Source: Candidatus Poribacteria bacterium (lineage in GTDB: Bacteria > Poribacteria > WGA-4E > WGA-3G). Taken from it: a DNA stretch of 64,000 nt. Positions 16,045 to 26,225 of the stretch are shown piece after piece. The notes below the pieces were generated by a model. It made no database searches. It was not told where the DNA came from and saw nothing but the letters and a program-made list of their open reading frames with translations. Made by a program: the position numbers and the translations under genes. The stretch spans positions 1 through 64,000 of the forward strand of contig JAPPII010000076.1 in assembly GCA_028820845.1 (NCBI GenBank), in the 5' to 3' direction. Within the stretch, counting starts at the first letter, position 1, and every line of letters begins with the position of its first letter.

Positions 16045-17334
16045 ATGGCAACCACCGATTTAGCACACCATATTCAGTCGATCCGCCTCGTTGATACACA
16101 CGAGCATATGCGGCGCGAAAACGACTGGGTCGAGAACGGTCCCGATATTCTCCAAGACTTGTTCGGGAACTATGTTCCCGCCGATTTAGTAACAGCGGGT
16201 GCCTCTCCAGAAGCAATGGGCGATCTAATGGACGCTTCCAAGGATATCGCGTCGCGGTTTGAAGGCATCCGAGAGGCATGGGAAGCAACTCAGTTCACCG
16301 GGTATGGTGAGGCTGTCAGCCTCATTGCCAAACATATCTATGGCCTTGACGAACTCACAGGCGATGGACTCGCAAGTGCCGATAACCTAAAGACGCTTCG
16401 CACTCCCGGTAAACGCTATCACATTTTACACGACCTCGCAAATCTTGACCATATCCAAACAGACGACTTCAGCTGGCCGTGTACCCCGGACACTTCCGGT
16501 CCTGACTTTTTTCTTTATGACCTCTCTTGGGCAACATTTTGTAACGGACAGATAGATCCAAGTGCCATTCACGCCGAAACAGGTGTTGAAGTCAGCAATC
16601 TTGCCTCTCTCAAACGTGGAATGGAGGCGATCTTTGCTAAACACGCCGGTTGTGCTATCGCTGTAAAATCGCAACATGCTTACAACCGCACGCTCAACTG
16701 GATCGAACGCAGTGACGCTGAGGCTTCCGATGCCCTGAATACTGTGCTAACACAGCCTGCTTCAGAAGTCGATGAAGCGACACGCCTGTGTCTCGGCGAT
16801 TGGTGTTGGGCACGCGGTGTTGAACTCACGATTGAACACAATCTCCCTTTCAAAATTCACACGGGTTACTATGCAGGCAATGATCGGATGCCCGTCCGCC
16901 GTATTCCTGCTGGAAATATGTGTGCTTTGTTCGCTCGGTATCTTGACGCGAAGTTTGTCCTCATGCACATCGCCTACCCTTACAACGATGAACTGGTCGC
17001 ACTCGCCAAGCACTACCGAAATATCTGGGTAGACTTCTGTTGGGCATGGAGCATTGATCCATACAGCTCACGCGATTTCCTGCGTCGGTGCATCCACGCC
17101 GTGCCGTCCAATAAGTTATTCGCCTTTGGCGGTGACACGGGTTGGCCGACGAGTGCAATGGCTTATGCCATCCAAGCGAGAAACGAGATCCGCCGTGCCC
17201 TTGAGGCAGAAATCGCAGACGGTTACCTCACGGAGAAACAGGCGATGGCGTTCGCGACTCGGATTATGAATACAAATCAGTATGCCTGTTTTGACATCGA
17301 TGGCACCCGTGCAAACATTGCAAAAGCGGCATGA
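16045..17334 (+). CDS. Amidohydrolase-superfamily TIM-barrel protein
   Basis: 429 residues of the amidohydrolase_2 / uronate isomerase-like type. Metal-binding candidates are H19-x-H21 in VDTHEHM, the His in FKIHTGYY (about 272), the His in VLMHIAYPYNDE (about 312), and the Asp in FAFGGDTGWPTS (about 372), a common set for mononuclear or binuclear members. It probably hydrolyses or isomerises a small carboxylated substrate; which one cannot be told. The ATG at 16045 has TTAGGAGACC upstream. It is a single gene, convergent with mtnA 21 bases beyond its stop. Confidence 0.8.
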   Translation: MATTDLAHHIQSIRLVDTHEHMRRENDWVENGPDILQDLFGNYVPADLVTAGASPEAMGDLMDASKDIASRFEGIREAWEATQFTGYGEAVSLIAKHIYGLDELTGDGLASADNLKTLRTPGKRYHILHDLANLDHIQTDDFSWPCTPDTSGPDFFLYDLSWATFCNGQIDPSAIHAETGVEVSNLASLKRGMEAIFAKHAGCAIAVKSQHAYNRTLNWIERSDAEASDALNTVLTQPASEVDEATRLCLGDWCWARGVELTIEHNLPFKIHTGYYAGNDRMPVRRIPAGNMCALFARYLDAKFVLMHIAYPYNDELVALAKHYRNIWVDFCWAWSIDPYSSRDFLRRCIHAVPSNKLFAFGGDTGWPTSAMAYAIQARNEIRRALEAEIADGYLTEKQAMAFATRIMNTNQYACFDIDGTRANIAKAA

Positions 17335-17355
17335 CGTTACAGGTGAACATTGCGT

Positions 17356-18396
17356 TTATGCGTCGCGTAAGGCTTGCAGGCTCGTTGTATAAGGTGACCG
17401 CGCCACGCCTTTTTCAGTAATAATCGCCGTGACGAGTGACGCGGGTGTGACATCAAAGGCTGGACTATAGACCTTCACGCCTTCAGGTGCGGTTACCTTT
17501 CCGAACCCTTCGGTTACCTCTTCCGGTGCACGCTGTTCGATAGGAATTTCCGCACCGGTTTCAAGTGAAAAATCTAATGTTGAAGTCGGGGCGGCGACAT
17601 AAAAAGGAATGTCGTGTGCATCGGCGAGGATAGCTACATTATAAGTGCCGATTTTGTTTGCAGTGTCGCCGTTGGCAGCGATCCGATCAGCCCCGACAAC
17701 AACACACTGAATTTTGCCTTCTTTCATAACCTGTGCTGCCATATTGTCACAGATAAGGGTCACATCAATTCCAGCTTGCATCAACTCCCAAGTGGTGAGC
17801 CGTGCGCCTTGTAGCAAGGGACGCGTCTCATCGGCATAAACCTGTATCTGCTTACCGGCTTCGTGTGCACTGAACATCACAGCCAACGCGGTGCCATAGT
17901 CAGATGTAGCCAACCCGCCGGCGTTGCAGTGTGTCAGAATGGTATCGTTTTCATTTAGCAATGCCATTCCGTGTTGTCCAATCGCGCGACACATCGCTTT
18001 ATCCTCAGCGATAATCTCTAAGGCCTCTGTGAGCAGCACCTCTTTGAGTTCAGAAATCTGAAGGTGGCTGTTCTGCTCGGCTACTCGCGTCATCCTATCG
18101 AGTGCCCAAAAGAGGTTGACGGCTGTTGGTCGCGAGGTAGCCAAGTAATCGGTTGCGGCTTTGAGTTCAGCCGCAAAAGCGTCATAAGTTTTCGCCGTAG
18201 AATTCCAGATTCCGAGCACCGTACCCAAAGCACCGGCAATGCCGATTGCGGGGGCACCTCGCACCCGCAGCGACTTAATCGCTTCCCAGATCGATGGAAG
18301 ATCGTCACAATAAATCTGCTTAAATTCGTTGGGCAACAGCGTCTGGTCGATGAGTCGGATTCTACCATCCGCCCATTCAATTGTTGAAAATGCCAT
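17356..18396 (-). CDS. mtnA: S-methyl-5-thioribose-1-phosphate isomerase
   Basis: 346 residues, the standard MtnA length. Signatures include LRVRGAPAIGIAGALG (about 46-61), THCNAGGLAT (about 153-162, with the catalytic Cys), and VVGADRIAANGDTANKIGTY (about 231-250, with the catalytic Asp). It converts methylthioribose-1-phosphate to methylthioribulose-1-phosphate in methionine salvage. The start at 18396 is chosen because GGGAGGGG lies 11 bases upstream; the nearer in-frame ATG at 18408 would abut the ribosome site. It starts 74 bases after the acetolactate synthase stop on the same strand. No other methionine salvage gene is in the window, so it may instead serve eIF2B-like or general ribose-phosphate isomerisation. 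Confidence 0.93.
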   Translation of the reverse strand: MAFSTIEWADGRIRLIDQTLLPNEFKQIYCDDLPSIWEAIKSLRVRGAPAIGIAGALGTVLGIWNSTAKTYDAFAAELKAATDYLATSRPTAVNLFWALDRMTRVAEQNSHLQISELKEVLLTEALEIIAEDKAMCRAIGQHGMALLNENDTILTHCNAGGLATSDYGTALAVMFSAHEAGKQIQVYADETRPLLQGARLTTWELMQAGIDVTLICDNMAAQVMKEGKIQCVVVGADRIAANGDTANKIGTYNVAILADAHDIPFYVAAPTSTLDFSLETGAEIPIEQRAPEEVTEGFGKVTAPEGVKVYSPAFDVTPASLVTAIITEKGVARSPYTTSLQALRDA

Positions 18397-18470
18397 TTTT
18401 CGCAGCATCCCCTCCCTAAAAAAAACGAAGTATGTTGGTAAGTAAAGAAACAAAAAACTAAAATTATCCT

Positions 18471-20108
18471 TTAAATCGGACATGTCAGCTGACCCAGTTC
18501 ATCGGTCAACCGTAGGTTCTCGGTGTAATCAACTGGGCAATCGATGATTGATGGGACCTTCTGGTTGAAAGCATCATTGAGGATAGGAACGAGTTCGTCA
18601 CTACTTTCAACCCTGTAGCCCTTGGCACCGAAGGCTTCAGCATATTTGACAAAATCAGGGTTCGTAAAATCAATATGTGCAGGTCTTCCGAATCCGTTCA
18701 TCTGTTTCCACTCAATAAGCCCATAAGCTTCATCATTGAAGATGAGTGTGACAAAAGGGACTCCGACTCGGACAGCAGTCTCAATTTCCTGAGAGTTCAT
18801 CAAGAATCCGCCATCGCCGCAGACGGCTAAACATTTACGTTCAGGATAGATAAGTTTGGCGGCGATAGCCCCCGGCACAGCGATGCCCATTGCAGCAAAT
18901 CCGTTGGAGATGATACATGTATTGGGTTTATAACACGGATACATCCGCGCAATCCACATTTTATGTGCACCGACATCGGAAATGAGAATATCGTCTTCAG
19001 CAAGTACAGAACGGACATCACTCAATATCTTTTGGGGTTTTATCGGAAATCCTTTGTCATCTCGGTGTTCATCGAGTTGATCGAGTATAATTTTCCGCAA
19101 AGTATTTGAGGCATATTCCGAATCTTTAGGATAAATTTCTTCTGCCATCAGATGTCTGAGGCTCTGCCGAATGTTCCCGACCATCTCGACATCAGTGACA
19201 TAAGCGGCATCACTTTCACTGGCGTCGGTATCAATATGAATGAGTTTCTTGTCGCGATTTGGATTCCAGAGCCGAGGGTGGTATTCAACAATATCGTAGC
19301 CGATAGCGATGACGAGATCTGCCCGGTCAAACCCGCAAGAGACAAAATCGTTGGCTTGCAATCCAACACTGAGTAAGGAGAGCCGGTGTGTCCACGGGAT
19401 GCTCCCTTTCCCCATAAAAGTGTGGGCAACCGGAATGTTTGTCATTTCAGCGAATTGGGTCAGTATTCGTGAGGCTTTTTGTCGGACGACCCCATTTCCT
19501 GCAAGGATGATAGGCTGTTTTGCATCGTTAATCAATTGCGCAGCGCGCTCCAGACAGGATGCGACAGGTTCCGCTTCGCTCGGATAGTCGTGTCGGATAG
19601 GTTCGGCATCAATCTGCATCTCTGCGACATCCTCGGGAAAATCGATGTGGGTTGCCCCGGGTTTCTCACTCGTTGCTGTTTTGAAGGCTTTACTGATAGA
19701 TTCCGGTATGATTTCGGGTAGGTGGATGAGCGTGTTCCATTTCGTCATCGGTTTGAAGACGGAGACAACATCCATGTATTGATGCGATTCTTTGTGCATC
19801 CTGTCGAGGCTGGCTTGTCCAGTAATTGCGACGAGCGGTGCCCGATCCATATTGGCATCCGCAACGCCTGTAACAAGGTTCATGGCACCGGGCCCGAGGG
19901 TAGCGAGGCAGACACCGGCGCGTCCAGTGAGACGACCGTAGACATCCGCCATGAAGGCGGCCCCGCGTTCATCACGTGTCTGAATGAATTGAATCTTTGA
20001 CTCCAAGAGGGCATCCATCAAATCCAAGTTTTCTTCGCCAGGTATTCCGAAAATATAGTCAACATTTTCGTTCTCAAGGCATTTAACGGTGAGTTCTGAT
20101 GCTTTCAT
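18471..20108 (-). CDS. alsS: Acetolactate synthase, catabolic (AlsS) type
   Basis: 545 residues of a thiamine-diphosphate enzyme. Domains in order: PYR domain (VDYIFGIPGEENLDLMDAL; catalytic Glu in RDERGAAFMADVYGR, about 48), central domain, and PP domain with the ThDP-Mg motif GDGGFLMNSQEIETAVR (about 438-455). The segments LTGRAGVCLATLGPGAMNL and DRMHKESHQYMDVVSVFKPMTKWN match AlsS-like enzymes rather than biosynthetic IlvB. It should condense two pyruvates to acetolactate. No acetolactate decarboxylase is next to it, but mtnA follows on the same strand. An AAGGAAG site precedes the ATG. The biosynthetic enzyme is encoded separately at 42-43.6 kb. Confidence 0.85.
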   Translation of the reverse strand: MKASELTVKCLENENVDYIFGIPGEENLDLMDALLESKIQFIQTRDERGAAFMADVYGRLTGRAGVCLATLGPGAMNLVTGVADANMDRAPLVAITGQASLDRMHKESHQYMDVVSVFKPMTKWNTLIHLPEIIPESISKAFKTATSEKPGATHIDFPEDVAEMQIDAEPIRHDYPSEAEPVASCLERAAQLINDAKQPIILAGNGVVRQKASRILTQFAEMTNIPVAHTFMGKGSIPWTHRLSLLSVGLQANDFVSCGFDRADLVIAIGYDIVEYHPRLWNPNRDKKLIHIDTDASESDAAYVTDVEMVGNIRQSLRHLMAEEIYPKDSEYASNTLRKIILDQLDEHRDDKGFPIKPQKILSDVRSVLAEDDILISDVGAHKMWIARMYPCYKPNTCIISNGFAAMGIAVPGAIAAKLIYPERKCLAVCGDGGFLMNSQEIETAVRVGVPFVTLIFNDEAYGLIEWKQMNGFGRPAHIDFTNPDFVKYAEAFGAKGYRVESSDELVPILNDAFNQKVPSIIDCPVDYTENLRLTDELGQLTCPI

Positions 20109-20387
20109 GATTCGACTTCCTTAGATGTATTGCTAATAGATAATGAGTCCTAAGTTAGTTTCCAGAATTTCTTAACGCTAAACTTAGAAATATTGATGAC
20201 AATCAGCAAAAATTTGTTTTTTTCGATTCCGTCCTGTGCAATAATATAACAGATTGCGTCTAAAAAATACAGACTTAAATCCAGAGCACAGAACTATTCA
20301 TGATGGCTTTTACAACATCCCGAACAAGTTCGGGCATCCACAGATAAATTCGCCCACATCATTCTGTAAATAAATATACGAAGGCTC

Positions 20388-23300
20388 ATGAAAATAAATT
20401 TTATCTATCTCTACATTCTCGTGTTATTCGTAAACACACAAATCGTTTTTGCCCAAAGTAATTCAGAAGGCTTCCTTCATATCACAAACACCCCTGGTGA
20501 ACTCATTGTACGCCTACATTCAGATGCTTCCGTTGGAGCACTTGACAGGTTGAATAAACGGCTCGGTGCTGTATCTGCCGCCCCTATTTTCTCACCAGCG
20601 ACACCTGCCGGACAACACCCGCGTCTTAAGAATACCTACCTCATCCGATTCCCAATACAATGGGCATTAGAGCCGTTGCTGCAGCACTATGAACAACATC
20701 CTGCTGTTGAAGCAGTCGAATTGAACCGTCTCAGTCAGCCTTGTGTAGGAACGGTGCCAAATGATCCGGGTTATAGCGAGCAGTGGAACCTGAGATTAAT
20801 AAATATGATAGAAGCGTGGCGTATTGCGCAAGGAAGTCCACAGGTAACAGTGGCTGTTGTGGATAGTGGTATAGCGACACGACATCCTGAATTCCGCTCA
20901 CAACTCTGGCAAAATAGGGGTGAAATACCTCAAAACGGGATTGATGATGACAGAAACGGTTATATTGATGACATCAACGGTTGGGATTTTAGCGATGCGC
21001 CGACGCTACCCGGTGGTGGTGATTGGAGGGTGCGCGACAATGAACCTGAGGACGAGACTGGACACGGGACACATGTCTCCGGGATTATCGCTGCGAAAGC
21101 AAACAACGGGCTTGGGATTGCCGGGATCGCCCCGGAATGTCGTCTCATGCCGTTGAGAGCCGGTTTCAAATTTGGGGGCGGTGAGTATCTCCAAAACGAC
21201 GATCTTGCTGCGGCTATCGTTTATGCAGCGGATAATGGGGCACAAGTGATTAATATGAGCTGGGGAGATACTGTGAACGCCTTCATCATAGAAGCGAGTT
21301 TAGAATACGCTTATGCCCGCGGTTGCGTATTGGTCGGTGCCGCGGGAAACTCAGGATCACTGGGATCTTACTATCCTGCCGGTCTTAAAACCGTTATCTC
21401 CGTCGCTGGACTTGGGCAGGAAAAACAATTGTATAGCGATTCTAATTTCGGGGCAACAATTGACATCGCTGCCCCGGGCGAAGAAATTCCGAGTACAGAT
21501 ATTGACGGTGGTTACCAAAACAGGTCTGGCACGTCAATGGCAGCGGCACATGTCTCTGGCATCGCAGGCTTGGTAATCGCTGCGAACCCAAATTATAGCA
21601 ACACAGAAGTCCAAGAAGCCCTCACCGCCACTGCAGAACCATTATTTATCAATTCTCTCGTCGGTGCGGGGTCACTTGACGCATACGCCGTGCTTACGAC
21701 TTCAACAGCGGTCATCGCTCAAATTGACGCGCACCAAATAGCATCCCACGTTGAAGGATCCAGTAATATCGAGATTTTCGGCAGTGCTGGCGGATCTGGA
21801 TTTATTGAATACTGGCTGGAGTATGGGGTCGGTGAAGTCCCAAATTTATGGTTGCCTTTAGGACCTGTGCAAACGAAGCCTAAGTTTAATGCCTGTTTGC
21901 ATAAGTGGGACACTTCTGACTTAGCGGAGAACCGATACACACTAAGACTTAGCGTCAAAACAGAAAACGGCGAAATCAAGAGAGACAGAGTCGTTGTTGA
22001 CGTGAGTCACACAGCACCGCTCATTTCAAGACACGAATTACAGACATGGCTTGCAGGCGACAGAACCGACTCGGTCGTTACGTGGCAAACCGACGAAGTA
22101 TCCATCGGTGAGATTGAGATTTTTGATATAACGGGAAACATTAGCAGGGCTGCCCGCTCAGATTCAGAGAACCTTCTCCATATTGTGAATGTATCCGATT
22201 TAGGTATCCCACCGGGCAGCTATATGTACCGATTGTTGGTGGCAAACCGCGTTGGACTTCTACGCATCGATGATAACAACGGGTCACTGTATCAGATTGA
22301 AACACAGAATACCCGGATTCAGCCGTTGCCCCTCTTGCAAGCCGCATCCGCTGAACAGGGGTTGCACGCAGTTGTCGCGCCAGTGGATATGAACGGAAAT
22401 GGGAAATTGGAAATTATCGCCACTGAAATAGACACGGGTTCCGCAAAGATTTTTGAGATACAAGATAACGGCAGATTTGCGGCAATCTTTTCATTCGCCG
22501 AACCGCTATGGCCCCGGGCAATATCAGATACCGACGGGGACGGACGGATAGAAATATTGTGCAACGCTTTAGACGTAATCTTTTTACTGGAGCAACCCGC
22601 ACAGGGCATGTTCCCGACAGAACGCATTTGGGAGGTCCAAGGGAATTGGAGCAAAACGATTATAGATGCGGATGCGGATGGGATAGATGAAATTATCGCG
22701 CGCGACGACGCTACTGACGCCATTTATGTATATGAGGCAAACGGAGATAACAACTACTATAGGACGGCTATACTCGAAAACCCGACGTTAGGGCACAATG
22801 GACTCAGCGCAAATTTTGTGACGGATGATTTCGATGGCGATGGGCAGATAGAAATTTTAGCTGGCGATAATGACAGTGAACTATTTTTGTACGAGGCAAT
22901 TGGGGACAACACATACAGACAGACATGGGTTCACGCACTCCCTGAAGGTGATCCACAACTCTTTGCCGCTGGTGATATGGACGGCGATGGCAAAGCGGAA
23001 TTCGCTATCTGTGCGCAGACCGGCACCGCAATCGGCACTACACCATTGGATATTCGTTACTATCACTGGGTATTGACCATTTTCACTTCGGAAGGTAATG
23101 ATGCCTATCGCGCTGTATGGACACAACGGATTCGTGACGTGCGTGATGGTGGAAACGGAATGGTTATTGCGGACATAAACAACGATGGACGGAATGAATT
23201 GTGCCTCGCCACTGCCCCAAATTTCTACGTTATTCAATACGATAACGGAGGCTACCATCCGCTCTGGCACCATCCGGCGACAAACACCTCTAATCCGATC

Positions 23301-24245
23301 GTGGCTGACATCAACGGGGATAGGATGAATGCACTGTTGTTCAATAGCGATAACGCCTTAGCGGTCTTTAAAGCCTCGGCATTTTCAAGTTCGCAGCCGA
23401 AAATTTTCCTTAGCACACCATGGGGTATTACAGCGAAACCGGTTGACGAAAGTTCCGTGTTGGTCTCATGGCACACCTCGGAGAAATCCGTAACACACAT
23501 CCTCTATCGTGGAGAGCGTCGGGACTCGCTGCAGCCGATTCGTGAAGGGATTCGGGAAACTGCGTTTACAGATAGTGGACTCACAATGGGAAAAACTTAT
23601 TGGTATGCGGTTATGTCGCAGGACTCAAACGGCAGACGCTCACGCGGGTCCACTTTGGTGTCTGTTACGCCGACGCGACGCCCCAGATTACATGCAGCCG
23701 ATTATTCACCGCCAAATCAGCTCTTGCTACAGTTTGACAAACCGATGGGATTGTCAACGACGCACGCTGGACGTTACCGGCTGCACAAACAAGAAGGAAC
23801 AGAGAGTCATGCAGGAAGTTATGCACCGACTTCAGCAATTCTGGATAAGTCCGGACATCGGGTCGTGCTTACATTTTCCCCTGCCGTTTTCCGCACAGGA
23901 AATCGCTATCAGATTGAGGCACTACAACTTTCGGATATGGACGGTGCGGAACTTGCAGACGACGCGAGAACATTGACAGTCCTACTGCCAGCACCGACGC
24001 TAACCGAGACAATCGTCTATCCGAATCCAGCGGAAGGCAATGCGGTTACTTTTGATAAACTCCCTATTGGAACGAATATTTACATTTACGATGTCGCTGG
24101 AAACTGCATCGCTGCGTTTGAGAGGACGGAACGGGAGAGGGATAGAAAGGTTTGGGATCTTTCTGGAATTAGTAGCGGAATTTATGTCTATGTCCTTAAA
24201 TCAGAGACAGATCGACGTATCGGCAAACTTTCGGTCATCCGTTAA
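20388..24245 (+). CDS. Secreted subtilisin-like protease with FG-GAP/VCBS repeats and sorting-type C-terminus
   Basis: 1285 residues. A signal peptide (1-22, ending VFA-QS) is followed by an S8 peptidase domain with the catalytic triad D159 (VAVVDSGIA), H226 (DETGHGTHVSG) and S383 (SGTSMAAAHVSG), and oxyanion Asn321. Residues about 640-1000 contain six or more FG-GAP/VCBS-type repeats with Asp-rich calcium-like loops (DMNGNGKLEI, DTDGDGRIEI, DADADGIDEI, DFDGDGQIEI, DMDGDGKAEF, DINNDGRNEL). A fibronectin-like domain follows, and the last 80 residues (VYPNPAEGNAVTFDKLP...) form a type A sorting-type domain. It probably acts outside the cell in protein degradation. Whether a type IX secretion system exists is not shown here. 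Confidence 0.88.
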   Translation: MKINFIYLYILVLFVNTQIVFAQSNSEGFLHITNTPGELIVRLHSDASVGALDRLNKRLGAVSAAPIFSPATPAGQHPRLKNTYLIRFPIQWALEPLLQHYEQHPAVEAVELNRLSQPCVGTVPNDPGYSEQWNLRLINMIEAWRIAQGSPQVTVAVVDSGIATRHPEFRSQLWQNRGEIPQNGIDDDRNGYIDDINGWDFSDAPTLPGGGDWRVRDNEPEDETGHGTHVSGIIAAKANNGLGIAGIAPECRLMPLRAGFKFGGGEYLQNDDLAAAIVYAADNGAQVINMSWGDTVNAFIIEASLEYAYARGCVLVGAAGNSGSLGSYYPAGLKTVISVAGLGQEKQLYSDSNFGATIDIAAPGEEIPSTDIDGGYQNRSGTSMAAAHVSGIAGLVIAANPNYSNTEVQEALTATAEPLFINSLVGAGSLDAYAVLTTSTAVIAQIDAHQIASHVEGSSNIEIFGSAGGSGFIEYWLEYGVGEVPNLWLPLGPVQTKPKFNACLHKWDTSDLAENRYTLRLSVKTENGEIKRDRVVVDVSHTAPLISRHELQTWLAGDRTDSVVTWQTDEVSIGEIEIFDITGNISRAARSDSENLLHIVNVSDLGIPPGSYMYRLLVANRVGLLRIDDNNGSLYQIETQNTRIQPLPLLQAASAEQGLHAVVAPVDMNGNGKLEIIATEIDTGSAKIFEIQDNGRFAAIFSFAEPLWPRAISDTDGDGRIEILCNALDVIFLLEQPAQGMFPTERIWEVQGNWSKTIIDADADGIDEIIARDDATDAIYVYEANGDNNYYRTAILENPTLGHNGLSANFVTDDFDGDGQIEILAGDNDSELFLYEAIGDNTYRQTWVHALPEGDPQLFAAGDMDGDGKAEFAICAQTGTAIGTTPLDIRYYHWVLTIFTSEGNDAYRAVWTQRIRDVRDGGNGMVIADINNDGRNELCLATAPNFYVIQYDNGGYHPLWHHPATNTSNPIVADINGDRMNALLFNSDNALAVFKASAFSSSQPKIFLSTPWGITAKPVDESSVLVSWHTSEKSVTHILYRGERRDSLQPIREGIRETAFTDSGLTMGKTYWYAVMSQDSNGRRSRGSTLVSVTPTRRPRLHAADYSPPNQLLLQFDKPMGLSTTHAGRYRLHKQEGTESHAGSYAPTSAILDKSGHRVVLTFSPAVFRTGNRYQIEALQLSDMDGAELADDARTLTVLLPAPTLTETIVYPNPAEGNAVTFDKLPIGTNIYIYDVAGNCIAAFERTERERDRKVWDLSGISSGIYVYVLKSETDRRIGKLSVIR

Positions 24246-24248
24246 GTC

Positions 24249-26225
24249 TCATCTATAGTTTTTGGGACCCGCATTCAGATGTACATAGGCAGGATTGAGT
24301 TTGAGAACGTTCCGAATTGATTTTATCGCCTTCTTTCGTTCTCCTGCTTTTAAGGCGACCTGTGCGAGGTGGTAGTGTGTCTCAACAGCATCACTTTGAA
24401 GATTGATGGAGCGTTCTAAGGCTTTCATGGCTTTATTCATCTGCCCACGTTTCGCCAAAACCCAACCGAGGGTATCATGATAAGCGGCGACATTCGGATT
24501 TAACGTGACAGCGGTATAGGCTAACGTCTCAGCAAGGTTCAGTTTCTGTTGGTAACCGTCAACATAGAGACGTGCGAGATTGTTATACGCTTCTCCATAT
24601 TTCGGTGCAAGACGGATTGCCTGTTCATAAGCGCGCTGTGCGTCTTGCAGACGCTCAAGTTTCATATAGGTAGTGCCAAGAATGTTATAGGTCTCGTAGT
24701 CCTGCACAACTTTTGCTTCAGCAGAAGTAGTCGTTGGATACATGCCGCTAAGCGAGGCTTCAGCGGTAAATACACCTGGATGGACATTCTCCCGCTCCTC
24801 CAGAAACAATTCATACGCTTCAGCTGCGAGCGCATACTGTCCCTCCTTGAAATATGCGAATCCAAGTTTCCTATAGAAATGGATAGGGAGTGCCCCAAGG
24901 TCTCTGCTCAACTGATAGGCACTAATGGCTTGTCTATAGTGTCCCTCTTGGATGTAAAAATCGCCTTCAGCCAAAGAGCGTTTTACTAAATCCGGGACTT
25001 CGGTAGCCGAGAGTCCCATACTCAATAAAGGGGTCTCCTTTGCGCCGCGATACTTTTGATATTGCATAAAACCAATTGTGGTGGCAAGGAGAATGCTCCA
25101 CAAAATCAGGTAGACGCGCGAACGGGACACCCACCTTTTGGAGAGGTATTTTCCAGGGTGCAGGACAGCAAGAAAAAAGTTCTCATGTTCCTCTTCGGAG
25201 GGTGCTACATCCGGATGATATGGAACAGTGGCGGCATTCGGTGCCAATACAGGAAGCGCGACAGACGAACCCGCAAGCCGCGGCGATTGCGAGATTGATT
25301 TCACTAAATCGTCTATTTCTGGATCTTCATCTGGATCTCGGTATTTTTTCTCCGGAATCTCTGTATCTGCTTCGGGGTCTGAGGGCCCTGGATCCTGGAT
25401 TTCGCTATCCTCATCCGATTCTGGCATCTCCGCATCTGGCATCCGGTTTTCTGAAAGTTCCGTTTCCGTTACGGTCTCCTCTGGTGTCTCAGTAGATGGG
25501 TTATAGTCGTCCTCATCTACTATTTCTTCGGGTTCAATCTCAGTTCTTAAGTCTGATTCTACTGAAGGTTCTTCAAAGGTATCTTCTACAGCAACCTCTG
25601 TTTGTTCCTGATCCAGTTTATCTGTTGTCTCAGCATCGCGAGAGGTACGCGGGTTACTCCTATTGAGTAGGTAATGTAAAAGTGAGTCGTGCCCCTTTTC
25701 CGCCTCTTCGACTTCTACAGGGTCTGGGTCCGGGCGCGGCGTATCTTCAGATAGCGTTGATTCAGGAGGTTGGATAGTACGCTTTTGAGCAGGAACAGTC
25801 GCCTCTTGGTTTAGCTGCTGAGGCGTGTTTCCGTTACCATAACGTTCGCGAATCTTACTAATGCATTTCTTGACCTCTATCCGTGTAAGCATAGAGTCAA
25901 CGTTGCTCAGCGATTCCAAGGTCGGAAGGACCTCGGGATTTCCCAACTCACCGATAGCTTCCAGCATTGCCCAAACTGTCAAATCTTTGGATTCAGCTTG
26001 CAATGCTTCAAGGAGAGGTTCTATTGCCCCGGTTGCCCCAAGACCTTGAAGTGCTTTCGCTGCCTCACGCCGTATCATCGAATCAGAATCGGAGAGTGCC
26101 TCAATTAAGAACCCTACACTGCGAGCGTCCCCTTGAACAGCAAGACCTTCAATAGCACTGCTACGCACGACGACCGGTTGCGTTGTATCTGTTAAATTCT
26201 GAATGAGTTGGTCAAAAGATGGCAT
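24249..26225 (-). CDS. HEAT-repeat / transmembrane / TPR protein
   Basis: 658 residues with a modular layout. Residues 1-130 hold HEAT/PBS-lyase-like repeats (SSAIEGLAVQGDARSVGFLI, then SDSMIRREAAKALQGLG). Residues about 140-340 are a very acidic, low-complexity linker rich in Glu, Asp, Pro and Thr. One transmembrane helix sits near 375-393 (VYLILWSILLATTIGFMQY). Residues about 425-645 hold TPR repeats (YNILGTTYMKLERLQDAQRAYEQAIRLAPK, shown in part; EAYNNLARLYVDGY; YHDTLGWVLAKRG). The HEAT part would be cytoplasmic and the TPR part outside, or the reverse. Function unknown; an assembly or scaffold role is likely. No ribosome site is visible. It converges on the protease gene with three bases between stops. 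Confidence 0.8.
   Translation of the reverse strand: MPSFDQLIQNLTDTTQPVVVRSSAIEGLAVQGDARSVGFLIEALSDSDSMIRREAAKALQGLGATGAIEPLLEALQAESKDLTVWAMLEAIGELGNPEVLPTLESLSNVDSMLTRIEVKKCISKIRERYGNGNTPQQLNQEATVPAQKRTIQPPESTLSEDTPRPDPDPVEVEEAEKGHDSLLHYLLNRSNPRTSRDAETTDKLDQEQTEVAVEDTFEEPSVESDLRTEIEPEEIVDEDDYNPSTETPEETVTETELSENRMPDAEMPESDEDSEIQDPGPSDPEADTEIPEKKYRDPDEDPEIDDLVKSISQSPRLAGSSVALPVLAPNAATVPYHPDVAPSEEEHENFFLAVLHPGKYLSKRWVSRSRVYLILWSILLATTIGFMQYQKYRGAKETPLLSMGLSATEVPDLVKRSLAEGDFYIQEGHYRQAISAYQLSRDLGALPIHFYRKLGFAYFKEGQYALAAEAYELFLEERENVHPGVFTAEASLSGMYPTTTSAEAKVVQDYETYNILGTTYMKLERLQDAQRAYEQAIRLAPKYGEAYNNLARLYVDGYQQKLNLAETLAYTAVTLNPNVAAYHDTLGWVLAKRGQMNKAMKALERSINLQSDAVETHYHLAQVALKAGERKKAIKSIRNVLKLNPAYVHLNAGPKNYR

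Noticed and set aside
22319-22723. Minus-strand ORF within the subtilase gene
   Set aside because: Antisense frame of the FG-GAP repeats; codon pattern follows the plus strand.
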